The notes under the pieces were generated by a model. It was given only the letters and a program-made list of their open reading frames with translations. It was not told where the DNA came from and searched no databases. Position numbers and translations under genes: made by a program. Positions 37,368-47,480 of a DNA stretch of 64,000 nt are shown one piece after another. Positions within the stretch are counted from its first letter, which is position 1. Each line of letters begins with the position of its first letter. This stretch comes from Niallia taxi (GTDB taxonomy: Bacteria; Bacillota; Bacilli; Bacillales; Cytobacillaceae). Location: positions 744,001 to 808,000 of the forward strand of contig NZ_CP102590.1 in the NCBI RefSeq assembly GCF_032818155.1. The letters run 5' to 3'.

Positions 37368-37915
37368 CTTTATAACTTAAGAAGGTCATTTTATTAGAAA
37401 ACATTTACCACCTTTACCATTTACTTCTTTATAATCTTCATCAGACAATACAAAATTACTGATAGTAAAGACATAAAACTATCATTCTTTAATAAATCTA
37501 ACGCTTCATTTGTGAAGCTATAACCAATGGTTTTTTTGCGTCAGTATCTTGATCTATTCTTTTTAACATTTTTTTCATCATTAGCTATGGATAACTTTGT
37601 CTGGAAATACTAAGCCACTTACACATCCATCAGTTCCAGGAATTATTTCCCTATACTCTGACGAAACCATTTTTGGTAGTTGTTTGTAGGTTTTATTTTT
37701 GAAAATCAAAGTTTTAATATGTCTCCATCTGCCTTTTTTTAAAAACAGGACTTTCCAGGCTCTCACGTTTTATAGTTTAAAATTGCACATTCTCTTTCTT
37801 GTTGCACGATTTTCGCCAATTATTTGACTCCCCCATGTCAAAACTTGTGGGTTAATTTCACTTTTCTATACTCGACCCAAGCTATATAATAGGATTAATC
37901 AAAGGAGGAGTCATA
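37368..37915. other. Intergenic stretch with one doubtful frame
   Basis: A 61-codon minus-strand frame at 37581-37766 (FLKKGRWRHIKTLIFKNKTYKQLPKMVS) has no convincing ribosome site. It may be a fragment; otherwise nothing is recognised. Confidence 0.4.
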
Positions 37916-38089
37916 ATGAAACAATTAACTCTTCATCAATGGCACAATGAGCATAATAAACGAATAGCAGGATTTCATAAAAACCATGAGATTGAAATTC
38001 AGCGTGGTGAAAATGGGAACAGCTTGTTAGCTAAATGGGAAAGATTTTTTTATAACAATGTAATTTCCCCGCTAAAAAATGGAAAATAG
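37916..38089 (+). CDS. Small protein of unknown function (57 aa)
   Basis: ATG preceded by AAAGGAGGAGTCATA, a very strong ribosome site. MKQLTLHQWHNEHNKRIAGF, then HKNHEIEIQRGENGNSLLAK and WERFFYNNVISPLKNGK. Hydrophilic, rich in His and Asn, no membrane segment. Followed 12 bases later by a terminator, so it forms its own transcription unit. No family recognised. Confidence 0.6.
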   Translation: MKQLTLHQWHNEHNKRIAGFHKNHEIEIQRGENGNSLLAKWERFFYNNVISPLKNGK

Positions 38090-38100
38090 TATCTAGCCAT

Positions 38101-38137
38101 AAAATGAACTGTCATCCTAGTACAGTTCATTTTTTTG
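38101..38137 (+). terminator. Terminator of the 57-codon gene
   Basis: AAAATGAACTGT and ACAGTTCATTTTTTT around a nine-base loop, 12 bases after the stop. Confidence 0.85.
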
Positions 38138-38174
38138 CATTTGTTTTTTTAGTCAGCTAAACTGCTTCTTTAAT

Positions 38175-38780
38175 TTATGTTTCTCTTCCAAATGCTTTAG
38201 TACTAATATCTTTCTCATCTAGGAAATCCTCAATTTTTTTCTGTTCCCTTCCATTCACCGCTTCAGTTTTACTTTTTATTGAACCTAAGTTTATTTCTGG
38301 AATTATTCCTTCATTTAGGTCTTCTGTAATATTACTAAGCGTTCCATCTAGTCCATAAAGAATTTCATTTGAAGCTGTAATATATTTACTAATCCTATTT
38401 GTCTCTTTTTGATATCCTTCAGGTAAGGTGTTTTTTAAAATATAGTTTGAAAAATTCTCGTCATTTTCTTTAGTAAGTTTGCTGATTTTTTTAAATTTCT
38501 CCAATTCATTTCCACTTAAATCCTCTCCTTCATAGAGAACATCTAAAAATGGAGAACTAGCATTAGTTAATTCTTCATAGCTATCTAGATATGTTTTTAT
38601 GCTTAAATTTACTTCTTCTTCGTCTATTTTTTTATTTTGTTTTTCTGAGGTGAAAATATTACTTGGAATTTCTACATCTTGAGTAGAAAGAATTTCATCT
38701 TCCGTATCTTCTATAGGTTCATTCTGTGAGCATCCACATAATATAACAAAAATTAAGAAACAATATGTTACCCATCTCAT
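38175..38780 (-). CDS. Lipoprotein of unknown function, coupled to a DUF1700 gene
   Basis: 201 residues from the ATG at 38780. The signal peptide MRWVTYCFLIFVILCGC carries lipobox ILCGC; the mature part is acidic (SQNEPIEDTEDEILSTQDVE) and mostly helical, containing SIKTYLDSYEELTNASSPFL. The ATG overlaps the upstream gene's TGA (ATGA), so translation is coupled. No known domain. An extracellular partner of the DUF1700 membrane protein is a reasonable idea. Confidence 0.75.
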   Translation of the reverse strand: MRWVTYCFLIFVILCGCSQNEPIEDTEDEILSTQDVEIPSNIFTSEKQNKKIDEEEVNLSIKTYLDSYEELTNASSPFLDVLYEGEDLSGNELEKFKKISKLTKENDENFSNYILKNTLPEGYQKETNRISKYITASNEILYGLDGTLSNITEDLNEGIIPEINLGSIKSKTEAVNGREQKKIEDFLDEKDISTKAFGRET

Positions 38781-39346
38781 ACTAACTTCTTCTCCCTCAC
38801 GATTGATATGTTCCATCTCAAGTATTTAATAAATAGTTTGATAAAGAATTTCCCTATAAAATATCCTGTGAGTGCTAAAATAGCCCCTATAATAAGCCCC
38901 TTTATAGATTCGAAAAAATCTCCAGCACCAATTGTACCAAACCCATTAACAAAGCCGAAAATAATTAAAATTATTGGTGATAAAATCATGATAGGTACAC
39001 CAATGAAATAAGCTAGAATAAATGGTAATAGTATTAGCATTATAAAAAAACCCATCATAATAAATATAAAATTCATGATGCTTAACCCCATAATTGACAA
39101 CATTGCTGTAAACAAACCTTTAATGGTACTATTCTCTTCAACCCTTTTCATAGCATAAACAGCGTTTAATTCTTTAGCAATTTCTTCATGGCTCCCTAAT
39201 TTCTCCGATATTTCCTCTTCACTTTTTCCTTCAAGTTTCCCCTCATCAAAGTGTCTATTAAATTCATATACTATGTCCTTTTTTTCTTGCTCAGACATAA
39301 ATTTCAAACTATTTTTGAGTAATTCCAAAAAAATATTTTTGTTCAA
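38777..39346 (-). CDS. DUF1700 / HAAS-domain membrane protein
   Basis: About 189 residues. The probable start is TTG at 39346, which lies 10 bases from AAGGAGA. An upstream ATG at 39355 is too close to the site. Residues about 1-70 form the helical HAAS/DUF1700 domain (FMSEQEKKDIVYEFNRHFDEGKLEGKSEEEISEKLGSHEEIAKELNAVYA). Three to four membrane helices follow. HAAS proteins are normally paired with PadR-like regulators, which is not the case here. The partner here is a lipoprotein overlapping by four bases. Confidence 0.82.
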   Translation of the reverse strand: MNKNIFLELLKNSLKFMSEQEKKDIVYEFNRHFDEGKLEGKSEEEISEKLGSHEEIAKELNAVYAMKRVEENSTIKGLFTAMLSIMGLSIMNFIFIMMGFFIMLILLPFILAYFIGVPIMILSPIILIIFGFVNGFGTIGAGDFFESIKGLIIGAILALTGYFIGKFFIKLFIKYLRWNISIVREKKLV

Positions 39347-40507
39347 GCATATCATTCTCCTTAATAAAACAATAAATTTCCAGGAAAATATTTTAAGTTT
39401 TTATGATTTATCACTTATTTGGTCTTTCCTACTATATATTATTTAGTACTATGTTTAATACTGTACCTTCTCATAATGAGTCTTAATAAAATTATATTAA
39501 TTGTTACGAGTAAAAATCATACTGATATTCAGGATTAATTTAAATTATAGACAAAATCCATTGTTACTTAGGTTTCTAAAGATCTAGTTAACATACCTTC
39601 GCTTTTTATATATGTATACAATTATCATAAGCACCACCTACCTTATATTGGAATTATTTCATTATAAAGTAAGTTTAATGCTTTTGCATCCAATAATTGT
39701 AAAAAAAAGAAAAAATTCATCTAAGATAGCATTTTATCAAGCAACAGATGTTGTTTAAAGTGAAATATAATTATCCTCTTCTTATTACCTCCAATTTAGA
39801 AATTGCATTAGTACTTATTTCTCTAATAGGGGAAGGAAAACCTTGATTTTATCTCAAGATGGCTTTACTACCAAAGAAAAAGGATATAAATGGTCTTGGA
39901 CTAAATAAGGTTAACATGACTCTAGATCAGTATAAATTTGCAGAACATATTATTCAGTATAACGTAAACAATAAAGTCATTTTTATCAGCCATTTCGAAT
40001 TTTTGCTTTAGAAGCCTATAATTTTTCCTTTAGATATAGATTGTAAACCAAAGACGTGTTCAGTTAATCCCAGACACTAAGTCAGCTCATTTATACAGGC
40101 CAAAAAGCGTTATCTTTCATCCCAACTTTTATGTTTTCATCTCCCTTGTTGGTACTTATAACTCAGAAGTTTTTTATATTATGTTTAACATAAGATTTGT
40201 ACGGGTATTTAGTATTAAATAAAAATTTATGGTTTTATGAATAGAACTATTGTATTGAATGATAGCAATGTCTGGATATAGTTAAATTTATTTAATAATG
40301 GGAGGGATATACCTATTCACCTGTGTTAAATGACTTACGTTGGTTGTTATTTTTAACCTGAAGATTTTGGCACTTTTAATTATTTATACTTACAGTATGC
40401 TTCAGATGCTTTTGCACACAATATGATACATATAAGCGGTACCATGAGTAACATTAGTTTAGCTCATTTGTTCTCTTTGTATAACCACACATCACGGAGT
40501 TGAAAAA
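39347..40507. other. Long intergenic region upstream of the MHS transporter
   Basis: About 1.1 kb, A+T-rich. One short plus-strand frame (39860-40012) reads MALLPKKKDINGLGLNKVNM then TLDQYKFAEHIIQYNVNNKV and stops, but lacks a ribosome site; it may be the tail of a lost gene. I see no clear promoter or RNA. The size suggests a deleted gene or an unrecognised leader. Confidence 0.4.
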
Positions 40508-41911
40508 ATGAAATTTAATAAGAAGAAAATTAACGTTGTTGATATCCAAACAGCGAAGAAAAGTGTGTTTGCAACAGGAGTAGGAAATGCAATGGAATGG
40601 TTTGATTTTGGTTTATATTCCTACTTAGCTGTTATTATCAGTCAAAACTTTTTTAGTGCAGTTCAAAATGACGAGTTAAAATTAGTATTTACTTTCGCAA
40701 CTTTCGCCATTGCCTTTTTAATGCGTCCATTGGGCGGTATTATCTTCGGTAAAATTGGTGATAAAGCAGGAAGAAAAGTCGTCTTAACTACAACAATTAT
40801 TTTAATGGCCTTTTCTACATTATTGATTGGGTTATTGCCTACTTATGATCAAATCGGAATATGGGCACCGATACTGTTATTAGTCGCAAGAATTATTCAA
40901 GGATTTTCAACTGGAGGAGAATATGCCGGTGCAATGGTCTATATTGCCGAATCATCTCCTGATAATAAGCGCAGCATCCTTGGAAGTGGATTGGAAATTG
41001 GTACACTTACAGGGTATATATTGGCTTCACTTGTAGCCAGCATACTCTTTATTACCCTATCAGATGAACAAATGGCCTCATGGGGTTGGAGAATTCCATT
41101 TTTGCTTGGTTTACCCCTAGGATTTGTTGGAATGTATTTAAGAAAAAGCTTAGAGGAATCACCTATTTTTGAGAATGAAATTTCTACAAATAATGCTGAA
41201 GAGCAAGTAGAAGAAGGCTTCTTCTCTATCCTAAAAAATCATAAAAAGGATATAATTGTCTGTTTCGTATCTGTAGCCTTCTTTAATGTAACAAATTACA
41301 TGTTACTATCCTACATGCCTTCCTATTTAAACGAGATAATTGGTTTATCAAGCACAACAGGTACTATTTTAATTACACTTGTCATGGTTATCATGGTGCC
41401 ACTAACATTACTCTTCGGTAAGTTAAGTGATAACATCGGTAATAAAAATGTCTTCTTAATTGGTTTAGGCGGATTATCTCTTTTATCTGCAGTAGCTTTT
41501 TATCTCGTGAACATGAATGGCCTGCTATTTATTTCGTTAGGTATTCTAATTCTGGGCGTACTGCTTGCAACATATGAAGGCTCCATGCCCGGTTCATTGC
41601 CAGCAATGTTCTATACCGATATACGCTACCGAACATTATCAGTAACGTTTAATGTCTCTGTTTCCATATTTGGTGGTACTACACCGTTAGTTTCAACATG
41701 GCTCGTTCACCAAACAGGCAATAACCTAGCACCTGCCTGGTATTTAACAATCGTAAGCATTATCGGATTCTTTGTAATTCTATTCTTATTTAAGAGTACA
41801 ACCGGAAAGTCCTTAAAAGGATCTTATCCAACAGTTGCAACGAAATCTGAATTTAAAGAAGCTGTTGCGAATCCAGAAGATGCCTTATGGTGGAAAACTG
41901 AACAAGAATAA
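40508..41911 (+). CDS. MHS-family (ProP-like) metabolite:H+ symporter
   Basis: 467 residues with 12 membrane helices in the MFS pattern. The MHS hallmarks are clear: [22 protein letters not shown] in helix 1, [21 protein letters not shown] in the helix 2-3 loop, and [27 protein letters not shown] in helix 5. MHS members import proline/betaine, citrate, dicarboxylates or shikimate; the substrate is unclear. GGAGTTGAAAA precedes the ATG. Monocistronic, with a perfect 19-bp hairpin 50 bases past the stop. Confidence 0.92.
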   Translation: MKFNKKKINVVDIQTAKKSVFATGVGNAMEWFDFGLYSYLAVIISQNFFSAVQNDELKLVFTFATFAIAFLMRPLGGIIFGKIGDKAGRKVVLTTTIILMAFSTLLIGLLPTYDQIGIWAPILLLVARIIQGFSTGGEYAGAMVYIAESSPDNKRSILGSGLEIGTLTGYILASLVASILFITLSDEQMASWGWRIPFLLGLPLGFVGMYLRKSLEESPIFENEISTNNAEEQVEEGFFSILKNHKKDIIVCFVSVAFFNVTNYMLLSYMPSYLNEIIGLSSTTGTILITLVMVIMVPLTLLFGKLSDNIGNKNVFLIGLGGLSLLSAVAFYLVNMNGLLFISLGILILGVLLATYEGSMPGSLPAMFYTDIRYRTLSVTFNVSVSIFGGTTPLVSTWLVHQTGNNLAPAWYLTIVSIIGFFVILFLFKSTTGKSLKGSYPTVATKSEFKEAVANPEDALWWKTEQE

Positions 41912-41961
41912 ACCATATTGGAAAGTGCACTCGACAGCTACAGAATGCTGCTGTTCAGTTT

Positions 41962-42003
41962 GCTAACTAAATAAGCTGCCGTATGGCAGCTTATTTAGTT
42001 AGC
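41962..42003. terminator. Perfect 42-base palindrome after the MHS transporter
   Basis: GCTAACTAAATAAGCTGCC, loop GTAT, and the exact complement. There is no T tract, so it may act as an mRNA stabiliser or a bidirectional stop between convergent genes. Confidence 0.7.
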
Positions 42004-42055
42004 TACAATTCGTCAAGTCAGCAATAAAATGTTTCCTCTCTCCTTTGTATAACAA

Positions 42056-42658
42056 CTACAAGCTGTCTGGTAAATGATGTTTATACATTTCTAACGCATT
42101 TGTATTTTCTTTTAAGACAGCAACAATTTTGGGATGAGGCTTAACATAAATAAGAGGATAATCTTTTTCATGTAATTCTTCATTAATTGCAAATGCTAAT
42201 TTCTCTTCTTCAAAAGAAAATTGAGAATTAACCCCTTCTTTATTCCCACGAGCATCAACTCTAATCCATTTATTTAGTGATTTAAAAAAGATAGCATTTA
42301 ATGCGTGAATACAATACCCTTTTTCTGGAGTATCAAATAACATTAATCTTTGATAACAAAATCCTGTTGGTATTCCCTGCGAACGTAATAATGAAGCTAA
42401 TAGATGAGATTTTGCATAGCAAATCCCCTCTTTAAATTCTATTACTTCCGAAGCACTACAAGTAACTCGTTTTGATTGAATATCCCAAGAATGCGAAATT
42501 TCATCACGAACAAATTCAAAAGCTATTCTCGCCTTTTCTATTTCCGTTTGAGATGGATCAAACAATTTTTCTCCTATCTTCTTTATAATCGGATTAGAAT
42601 AATTAACTTCCGTTAATTCGAGTAAATAGTTATCTAATTTTTGCGACTCACAAATCAA
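42056..42658 (-). CDS. Transglutaminase-like domain protein
   Basis: 200 residues from a TTG start. The papain-like triad is visible: Cys in FKEGICYAKSHLLASLLRSQGIPTGFCYQ, His in GYCIHALNAIFF and Asp in WIRVDARGNKEGV. The N-terminal helical part (IEKARIAFEFVRDEISHSWDI) matches the transglutaminase-core family. Bacterial members act as peptidases, amidases or cross-linking enzymes; the role is undetermined. No signal peptide, so cytoplasmic. Confidence 0.87.
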   Translation of the reverse strand: MICESQKLDNYLLELTEVNYSNPIIKKIGEKLFDPSQTEIEKARIAFEFVRDEISHSWDIQSKRVTCSASEVIEFKEGICYAKSHLLASLLRSQGIPTGFCYQRLMLFDTPEKGYCIHALNAIFFKSLNKWIRVDARGNKEGVNSQFSFEEEKLAFAINEELHEKDYPLIYVKPHPKIVAVLKENTNALEMYKHHLPDSL

Positions 42659-42995
42659 AATTATAAACCCTTCCCCCTAAAACTAGCGCATATGTATAAC
42701 CCTAATAACATAATCATACATTTTTTGTTGGTTTGGTTAAACTATTTATTATTGTGCTAGTCCTCCCTCAACAATCCTCTTAACTACTGCTCTTCACTTA
42801 GCGTTTTTTCATTGAGTAATGTTCCTTGTCAATTAGAATTGATTGTAGTTTAGGATATACATGTTAAGTTGACAAGCCTAAAACTAATAACCATTTTCAT
42901 TTTTTATAAAAAAAAATAATTTTTCTTGTTAAACTAACAGCCCCCGTTAATTTAAGTGTAATACTTTACAAATTATTCTTGTTTCATCCTTTATT

Positions 42996-43007
42996 ACAGG
43001 AATGCTG
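42996..43007 (+). repeat. Dispersed 12-mer ACAGGAATGCTG, copy 3
   Basis: Identical to copies at 28734, 33681 and 61995. Here the context is TTATTACAGGAATGCTGCCC, and it is followed by a weak hairpin with AGAGCATT / AATGCTCT arms. Confidence 0.5.
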
Positions 43008-43222
43008 CCCAGTTAGTGTGGACAAAGAAAAGTAGAGCATTAATTCTTATTGGACCAATGCTCTCTAAAGTGAAAATATTCTTTTTTAACAGTTTTTTCA
43101 TTAGGAAATTGATTCTGAATTTACTCGTATTTAAATAAAATTAACTTTTCTGTAAACTAAACCAGCACTTTTTTGTTTGGATGAAGCAATAAAATCTTTG
43201 TCTATATACATCCATGATTATT

Positions 43223-43390
43223 TCATCTTACATTTGCACTGATAATTAATTTTTTTCTAGAATTGTAAAATGATAATAATTTACTTGGAATTTTGTTTTC
43301 TCTTACAATTATTGTATTTGTAACTTCTTCTGCAGATTGTTTACCTTCTGGAATTAATATTTGTTGTACTATATTTTCCCTTCCCTTCAT
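43223..43390 (-). CDS. Small gene behind leuA (55 aa), unknown function
   Basis: ATG at 43390 with AGGAG seven bases upstream, 36 bases after the leuA stop and on the same strand with no terminator between. Reads MKGRENIVQQILIPEGKQSA, EEVTNTIIVRENKIPSKLLS, FYNSRKKLIISANVR. Basic, soluble, no known family. Co-transcription with leuA under leucine T-box control is likely from position (inference). It could also be the remnant of a longer gene. Confidence 0.55.
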   Translation of the reverse strand: MKGRENIVQQILIPEGKQSAEEVTNTIIVRENKIPSKLLSFYNSRKKLIISANVR

Positions 43391-43426
43391 TGATAATCTC
43401 CTAACTTTTCAAATCATATTAGGTTT

Positions 43427-44995
43427 TTATTTAACTGGAAGTAAATGATCGACCACAATACTATTTATGGCATTAATATACGCATATGCACTTGCTTTTA
43501 AAATGTCTGTATCTGATGCTTTGGCAATATATATTTCCCCTTTAAATTCAACTTGAATTTTCACTTTCCCTAGTGCTTCTTTTCCCCTTGAAACACTTCT
43601 AATATCATATTGAATCAACTTCATATCTAAATCACATACATTCATAATTGCAGAATATAAAGCATCAATCGGACCAGAACCTATCGCAGTTCCCTTTATG
43701 ATTTGATCAGCCTTCTTTAACTCCACACTAGCAGAAGGAAATTTTGTATTACTGATCACTTGCAGATCTATTAACTCATAAAAATTGTTACTGTAATGGC
43801 TGATGTCCTGATTATTCCCCTTTACTTTTTTGTAATAATTTTCAATCAATACATATAGATCATGATTATATACCTCTTTTTTCGCATCGGCTAACTCAAG
43901 AAAGTCTACAAAGATTTCCTCGAATTCTGAATTTGAAAATTGATTCATACCTAATTTTTCAAAAGCAGTTTTAACCGCATGGCGTCCAGAACGTGCTGTC
44001 AGAATAAGCTCCATGTCGTCAAGACCCACAGTGACGGGATCAATTATTTCATAAGTATTTCTTGATTTGATTAATCCATCCTGGTGAATACCTGAAGAAT
44101 GTGCAAAAGCATTTTCCCCTGTAATTGCTTTGTTTACTTGTACATCAAGTCCCATGAATCCACTTACCATCCTCGACGTATTCATAATTTCCTTTGTATT
44201 AATATTCGTAAATACTTGATATATCTCAGAACGTGTATGAACAGCCATAACTACTTCCTCTAATGAAGCATTTCCTGCACGTTCTCCAATTCCATTAATG
44301 GTACATTCTACTTTTTCTGCACCATTTTTTATTGCTGCCAATGTATTAGCTGTAGCCATTCCTAAATCATTGTGGCAATGAACACTTAGAAGCACTTTAT
44401 CATTCAAATTCTTCAAGCGATCATTTATCTTGTATATTAATTCACCGAACTCTTGAGGTTCAGCATAACCAACTGTATCAGGTATATTAATAATTGTGGC
44501 TCCTGCTTTTACAACAGCTTCTATAGTTTTCCATAAATATTCAAAATCAGCTCTAGACGCATCCTCTGTTGAATATTGCACTTCTGGTAGGAGTGTTTTC
44601 GCATACTTCACAGCATCCACTCCTATATCTAATATTTGATTTTTCGATTTTCCAAATTTCTTTTCCACATGAATATCCGAAGTACCTAATACAATATGGA
44701 TTAGTGGATTTTTTGCATATTTCACACTATTATATACAGCATCAATATCGGATTTTACTGCTCTTGCTAACGCCGTTATTATCACATCATCTGTATTTCC
44801 TATCCTTTTAGCAATTTCTTTAACCGCATTAAAATCACCTGTTGATGAAGAAGGAAATCCAGCCTCAATCATATCAACTTTGAGTTTCTTTAATTGCTTG
44901 GCAACTTCTAATTTTTCATATACATTCAATTTTGCGCCAGGAACTTGTTCTCCATCTCTTAATGTTGTATCAAATACCCAAATTTTTCTTGACAT
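43427..44995 (-). CDS. leuA: 2-isopropylmalate synthase
   Basis: 522 residues from the ATG at 44995, with AAGGAG upstream. TIM-barrel catalytic part: metal and substrate motifs [14 protein letters not shown], the HxH metal ligands in [18 protein letters not shown] and the [12 protein letters not shown] signature. A C-terminal LeuA allosteric domain (residues about 395-520) is complete, so leucine feedback is expected. It condenses acetyl-CoA with 2-oxoisovalerate, the first committed step to leucine. It stands apart from other leucine genes, behind a leucine-type T-box leader, so it responds to uncharged tRNA-Leu. Confidence 0.93.
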   Translation of the reverse strand: MSRKIWVFDTTLRDGEQVPGAKLNVYEKLEVAKQLKKLKVDMIEAGFPSSSTGDFNAVKEIAKRIGNTDDVIITALARAVKSDIDAVYNSVKYAKNPLIHIVLGTSDIHVEKKFGKSKNQILDIGVDAVKYAKTLLPEVQYSTEDASRADFEYLWKTIEAVVKAGATIINIPDTVGYAEPQEFGELIYKINDRLKNLNDKVLLSVHCHNDLGMATANTLAAIKNGAEKVECTINGIGERAGNASLEEVVMAVHTRSEIYQVFTNINTKEIMNTSRMVSGFMGLDVQVNKAITGENAFAHSSGIHQDGLIKSRNTYEIIDPVTVGLDDMELILTARSGRHAVKTAFEKLGMNQFSNSEFEEIFVDFLELADAKKEVYNHDLYVLIENYYKKVKGNNQDISHYSNNFYELIDLQVISNTKFPSASVELKKADQIIKGTAIGSGPIDALYSAIMNVCDLDMKLIQYDIRSVSRGKEALGKVKIQVEFKGEIYIAKASDTDILKASAYAYINAINSIVVDHLLPVK

Positions 44996-45023
44996 GTGAA
45001 ACACTCCTTATTTAATAAAATAT

Positions 45024-45290
45024 AAAAAAGCCCCGCCTCTATATAAAAATATAGAGACGAGGCATTGCTCGCGGTACCACTCTAATTGGTTAATATAATA
45101 CAAAAGTAACCCACTCATTTTCGGCAGCAATCACCACCTATCTTTTATAACGGAAGAAACCCGACATCTCCTACTTATATGGTTCAGAGAGTAGCTCTTG
45201 GATGAGTTCAAAGGGTATAACTACCGATTCGCACCAACCATCGGCTCTCTGAAGGAGTTTATAAACCTTATACTATTTCCAATCTTTGCT
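45024..45290 (-). ncRNA. T-box leader, leucine specifier
   Basis: Minus-strand leader with stem I (AGAGAGCC ... CTACTCTCT), the AG-rich loop region, and the specifier loop TTGAACTCATCC, in which the CTC codon (45206-45204) reads leucine. The T-box core AGAGTGGTACCGCG is at about 45070-45083. The competing terminator (GCCTCGTCTCTATA / ATATAGAGGCGGGGC then T6) is at 45024-45065. Binding of uncharged tRNA-Leu to specifier and T-box would favour the antiterminator and let leuA be read. Confidence 0.93.
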
Positions 45291-45313
45291 TATTTATTAT
45301 TTAATTATAGGCT

Positions 45314-45342
45314 ATAATATATCAGTAATTTCAAGTTGTCAA
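45314..45342 (-). promoter_or_regulatory. Sigma-A type promoter for the T-box/leuA transcript
   Basis: Minus strand -35 TTGACA (45342-45337), 17-base spacer, -10 TATTAT (45319-45314), about 25 bases before the leader begins. Confidence 0.75.
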
Positions 45343-45584
45343 GTTGTAATTTTCAGAAATATTTAATTTGCATAATTTTTCCGAATTTGTTACATAAGCT
45401 GTCTTTAGTAATTTGATTAATTGGACAAAATAAAGGTCATTTCCACTCACTAAAAATATTCTTTGTTTCATTATCCACTTCAGTAATTCGACTGGTACTT
45501 AATAAATAACTCTTTTTGAATCTAAGCTTTCTAATTTAAACATTCAGTCGAATAGTTTGATAATTGTTTATACTTTATCATAAA

Positions 45585-45962
45585 TTAGATCCAGATATCA
45601 TTAACTGCGGTTAATGCTGATTTAGTATCGCCAGTATTTACAATTCCCCTTGGCTCTACTAGCATGATATGACACTCTTGTATAGCGAAAGGTTTATGTT
45701 CGGTCCCCTTTGGCACTATAAACATCTCTCCTTGAGTCACCTTAACTTGACCATCGCGAAAATCAATGAACATTTCACCAGCTAGAACGATAAACACCTC
45801 GTCGGTATCTTGATGATCGTGCCACACAAAATCCCCTTCTATCTTGACCACTTTGAATTGATAATCATTCATTTCACCAATTACCTTTGGAGACCAGCGT
45901 TCGTTGAATTTAGAAAATTTCTCATTCAAATTAATAGCTTGATAATTAATATTAACCACCAC
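45585..45962 (-). CDS. Single-domain cupin protein
   Basis: 125 residues. Cupin motif 1 in GDFVWHDHQDTDEVFIVLAGEMFIDF (metal-ligand HxH and Glu) and motif 2 in VPKGTEHKPFAIQECHIMLVEP. This is a mannose-6-phosphate-isomerase-like small cupin, which could bind a metal and a small ligand. The next gene upstream (46034) encodes a close paralogue, so they arose by tandem duplication. Confidence 0.88.
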   Translation of the reverse strand: MVVNINYQAINLNEKFSKFNERWSPKVIGEMNDYQFKVVKIEGDFVWHDHQDTDEVFIVLAGEMFIDFRDGQVKVTQGEMFIVPKGTEHKPFAIQECHIMLVEPRGIVNTGDTKSALTAVNDIWI

Positions 45963-46033
45963 CTTTTGAATTCTCTATATCTTATTTTAACTCAATCCAT
46001 TTTAACCAATCCTACTTTTAAACTTTCAGCTTT

Positions 46034-46396
46034 TCAAATTCCTTGAGGATTCAACACAGTTCGTTCATTGACCACATTCCCTGTGTTTAGTGTGGTTTTT
46101 GGTTCGATTAATAGCAAATGAACTTCCTCTTCAGCAATTGGCTGATGTTCTATTCCTTTAGGTATAACAATAAATTCTCCTTCATTAAGAACTATTTCAC
46201 CGTTTCTCAAACGTATTACCAGCTTTCCTTGCCATACGAAGAACATCTCATCCTCATGATCGTGGTGATGCCAAATAAATTCACCCTTAATCTTTACCAT
46301 TTTTATGTATGAATCGTTTAACTCACCACCTATTCTAGGATTCCAGTAATCATTTATTTGTAAAAATTTATCCTTTATATTGACCATTGAAATCAA
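46034..46396 (-). CDS. Single-domain cupin protein (tandem paralogue)
   Basis: 120 residues from TTG with GAGG upstream. Motif 1 GEFIWHHHDHEDEMFFVWQGKLVIRL and motif 2 VIPKGIEHQPIAEEEVHLLLIEPK match the neighbour at 45585 closely, in a shared layout starting with KDKFLQINDYWNPRIGGELNDSYIKMVKI. The pair are probably transcribed together and lie divergent to a LysR regulator, which may control them. Confidence 0.88.
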   Translation of the reverse strand: MISMVNIKDKFLQINDYWNPRIGGELNDSYIKMVKIKGEFIWHHHDHEDEMFFVWQGKLVIRLRNGEIVLNEGEFIVIPKGIEHQPIAEEEVHLLLIEPKTTLNTGNVVNERTVLNPQGI

Positions 46397-46616
46397 GAGC
46401 TTACCTCCTCGTTATTGACAACTTGTGTATTATCTTACCTAGCTAAATTTCCTTTTTCTCCATTTCCCTCCTTATTTATGAATAATAAGTTACTCTATTA
46501 CTTAGTCTTTACGTTAACCTCTTACAAACTAAGTTTACATACTCCAATGCATCATGTAAAATCAAAAAAAAGAGGATAGTTAATCATAATTTGTGATGCT
46601 AAAGGAGAAACTTGCT

Positions 46617-47480
46617 TTGGATATTAAATCTTTAGAAGTGTTTAAGGCAGTAGCTATTGAACAAAGTATTACTAAGGCTGCTGAGAAATTAAATTATGTA
46701 CAGTCAAATGTTACTGCAAGAATACAGCGTCTCGAACAGGAGTTAGGAGTTCCCCTGCTATACCGATATCATAAGAAGATATCCTTAACCCCTGCAGGCC
46801 GTGAATTATTACCATATGTAAATAAGTTACTTTTTGATTTTGAGGAAGCTATTGAAGCAGTCAAGCTTTCCTCTACTCCGCGAGGATCTTTGCACATCGG
46901 AGCTATGGAATCAACTGCTACTACACGATTACCAATTATTTTCTCTCAATATCACAGGGAATTTCCTAAAGTAGAACTAAGCTTATATATGGCACCTACT
47001 GTAGATCAGGTTAATGCTATTCTCAATTACAAGATAGATGGCGCATTTGTTGATGGGCCAATTCTTCATCCAGAAATTATTGAGTACCCTGTACTTGATG
47101 AATCCCTAGTTCTGATTACAAGCTACTCTACAGAAACATTTCATATAGAATCAATTTTACACGAACCACTGCTTTCGTCATTCGCTCATTGCACTTATTT
47201 AGGAATTTGGCAAAAATGGCTAGCGGACAATGATTTTGCTCCTATGAGGGTAATGGAATATGGCACTCTAGAGGGTGTCCTTAAATGCGTTGAAAACGGG
47301 TTAGGTGTCACCGTATTACCAATATCTATGGTTGAATCACGGATGCAGGACAAACTTAACTGCCATCCATTACCGGATACACATAGAACAGTTCCCACTG
47401 TGTTTATAATGCGTCGTGATTCGTATATGACTAGTGCTCTCTCAAAATTTATGGAGTTCGCAGGCATTACTAATCTATGA
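46617..47480 (+). CDS. LysR-family transcriptional regulator
   Basis: 287 residues from a TTG at 46617, because AAGGAG lies nine bases before it, while an upstream ATG at 46593 precedes that ribosome site. LysR helix-turn-helix DIKSLEVFKAVAIEQSITKAAEKLNYVQSNVTARIQRLEQELGVPLLYR, then a periplasmic-binding-like effector domain with GSLHIGAMESTATTRLP. It belongs to the group that includes YofA/CysL-like regulators. It is divergent from the tandem cupin genes and probably controls them. Confidence 0.9.
   Translation: MDIKSLEVFKAVAIEQSITKAAEKLNYVQSNVTARIQRLEQELGVPLLYRYHKKISLTPAGRELLPYVNKLLFDFEEAIEAVKLSSTPRGSLHIGAMESTATTRLPIIFSQYHREFPKVELSLYMAPTVDQVNAILNYKIDGAFVDGPILHPEIIEYPVLDESLVLITSYSTETFHIESILHEPLLSSFAHCTYLGIWQKWLADNDFAPMRVMEYGTLEGVLKCVENGLGVTVLPISMVESRMQDKLNCHPLPDTHRTVPTVFIMRRDSYMTSALSKFMEFAGITNL

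Noticed and set aside
37581..37766. 61-codon minus-strand frame
   Set aside because: GTG start with no convincing ribosome site and no recognisable fold.
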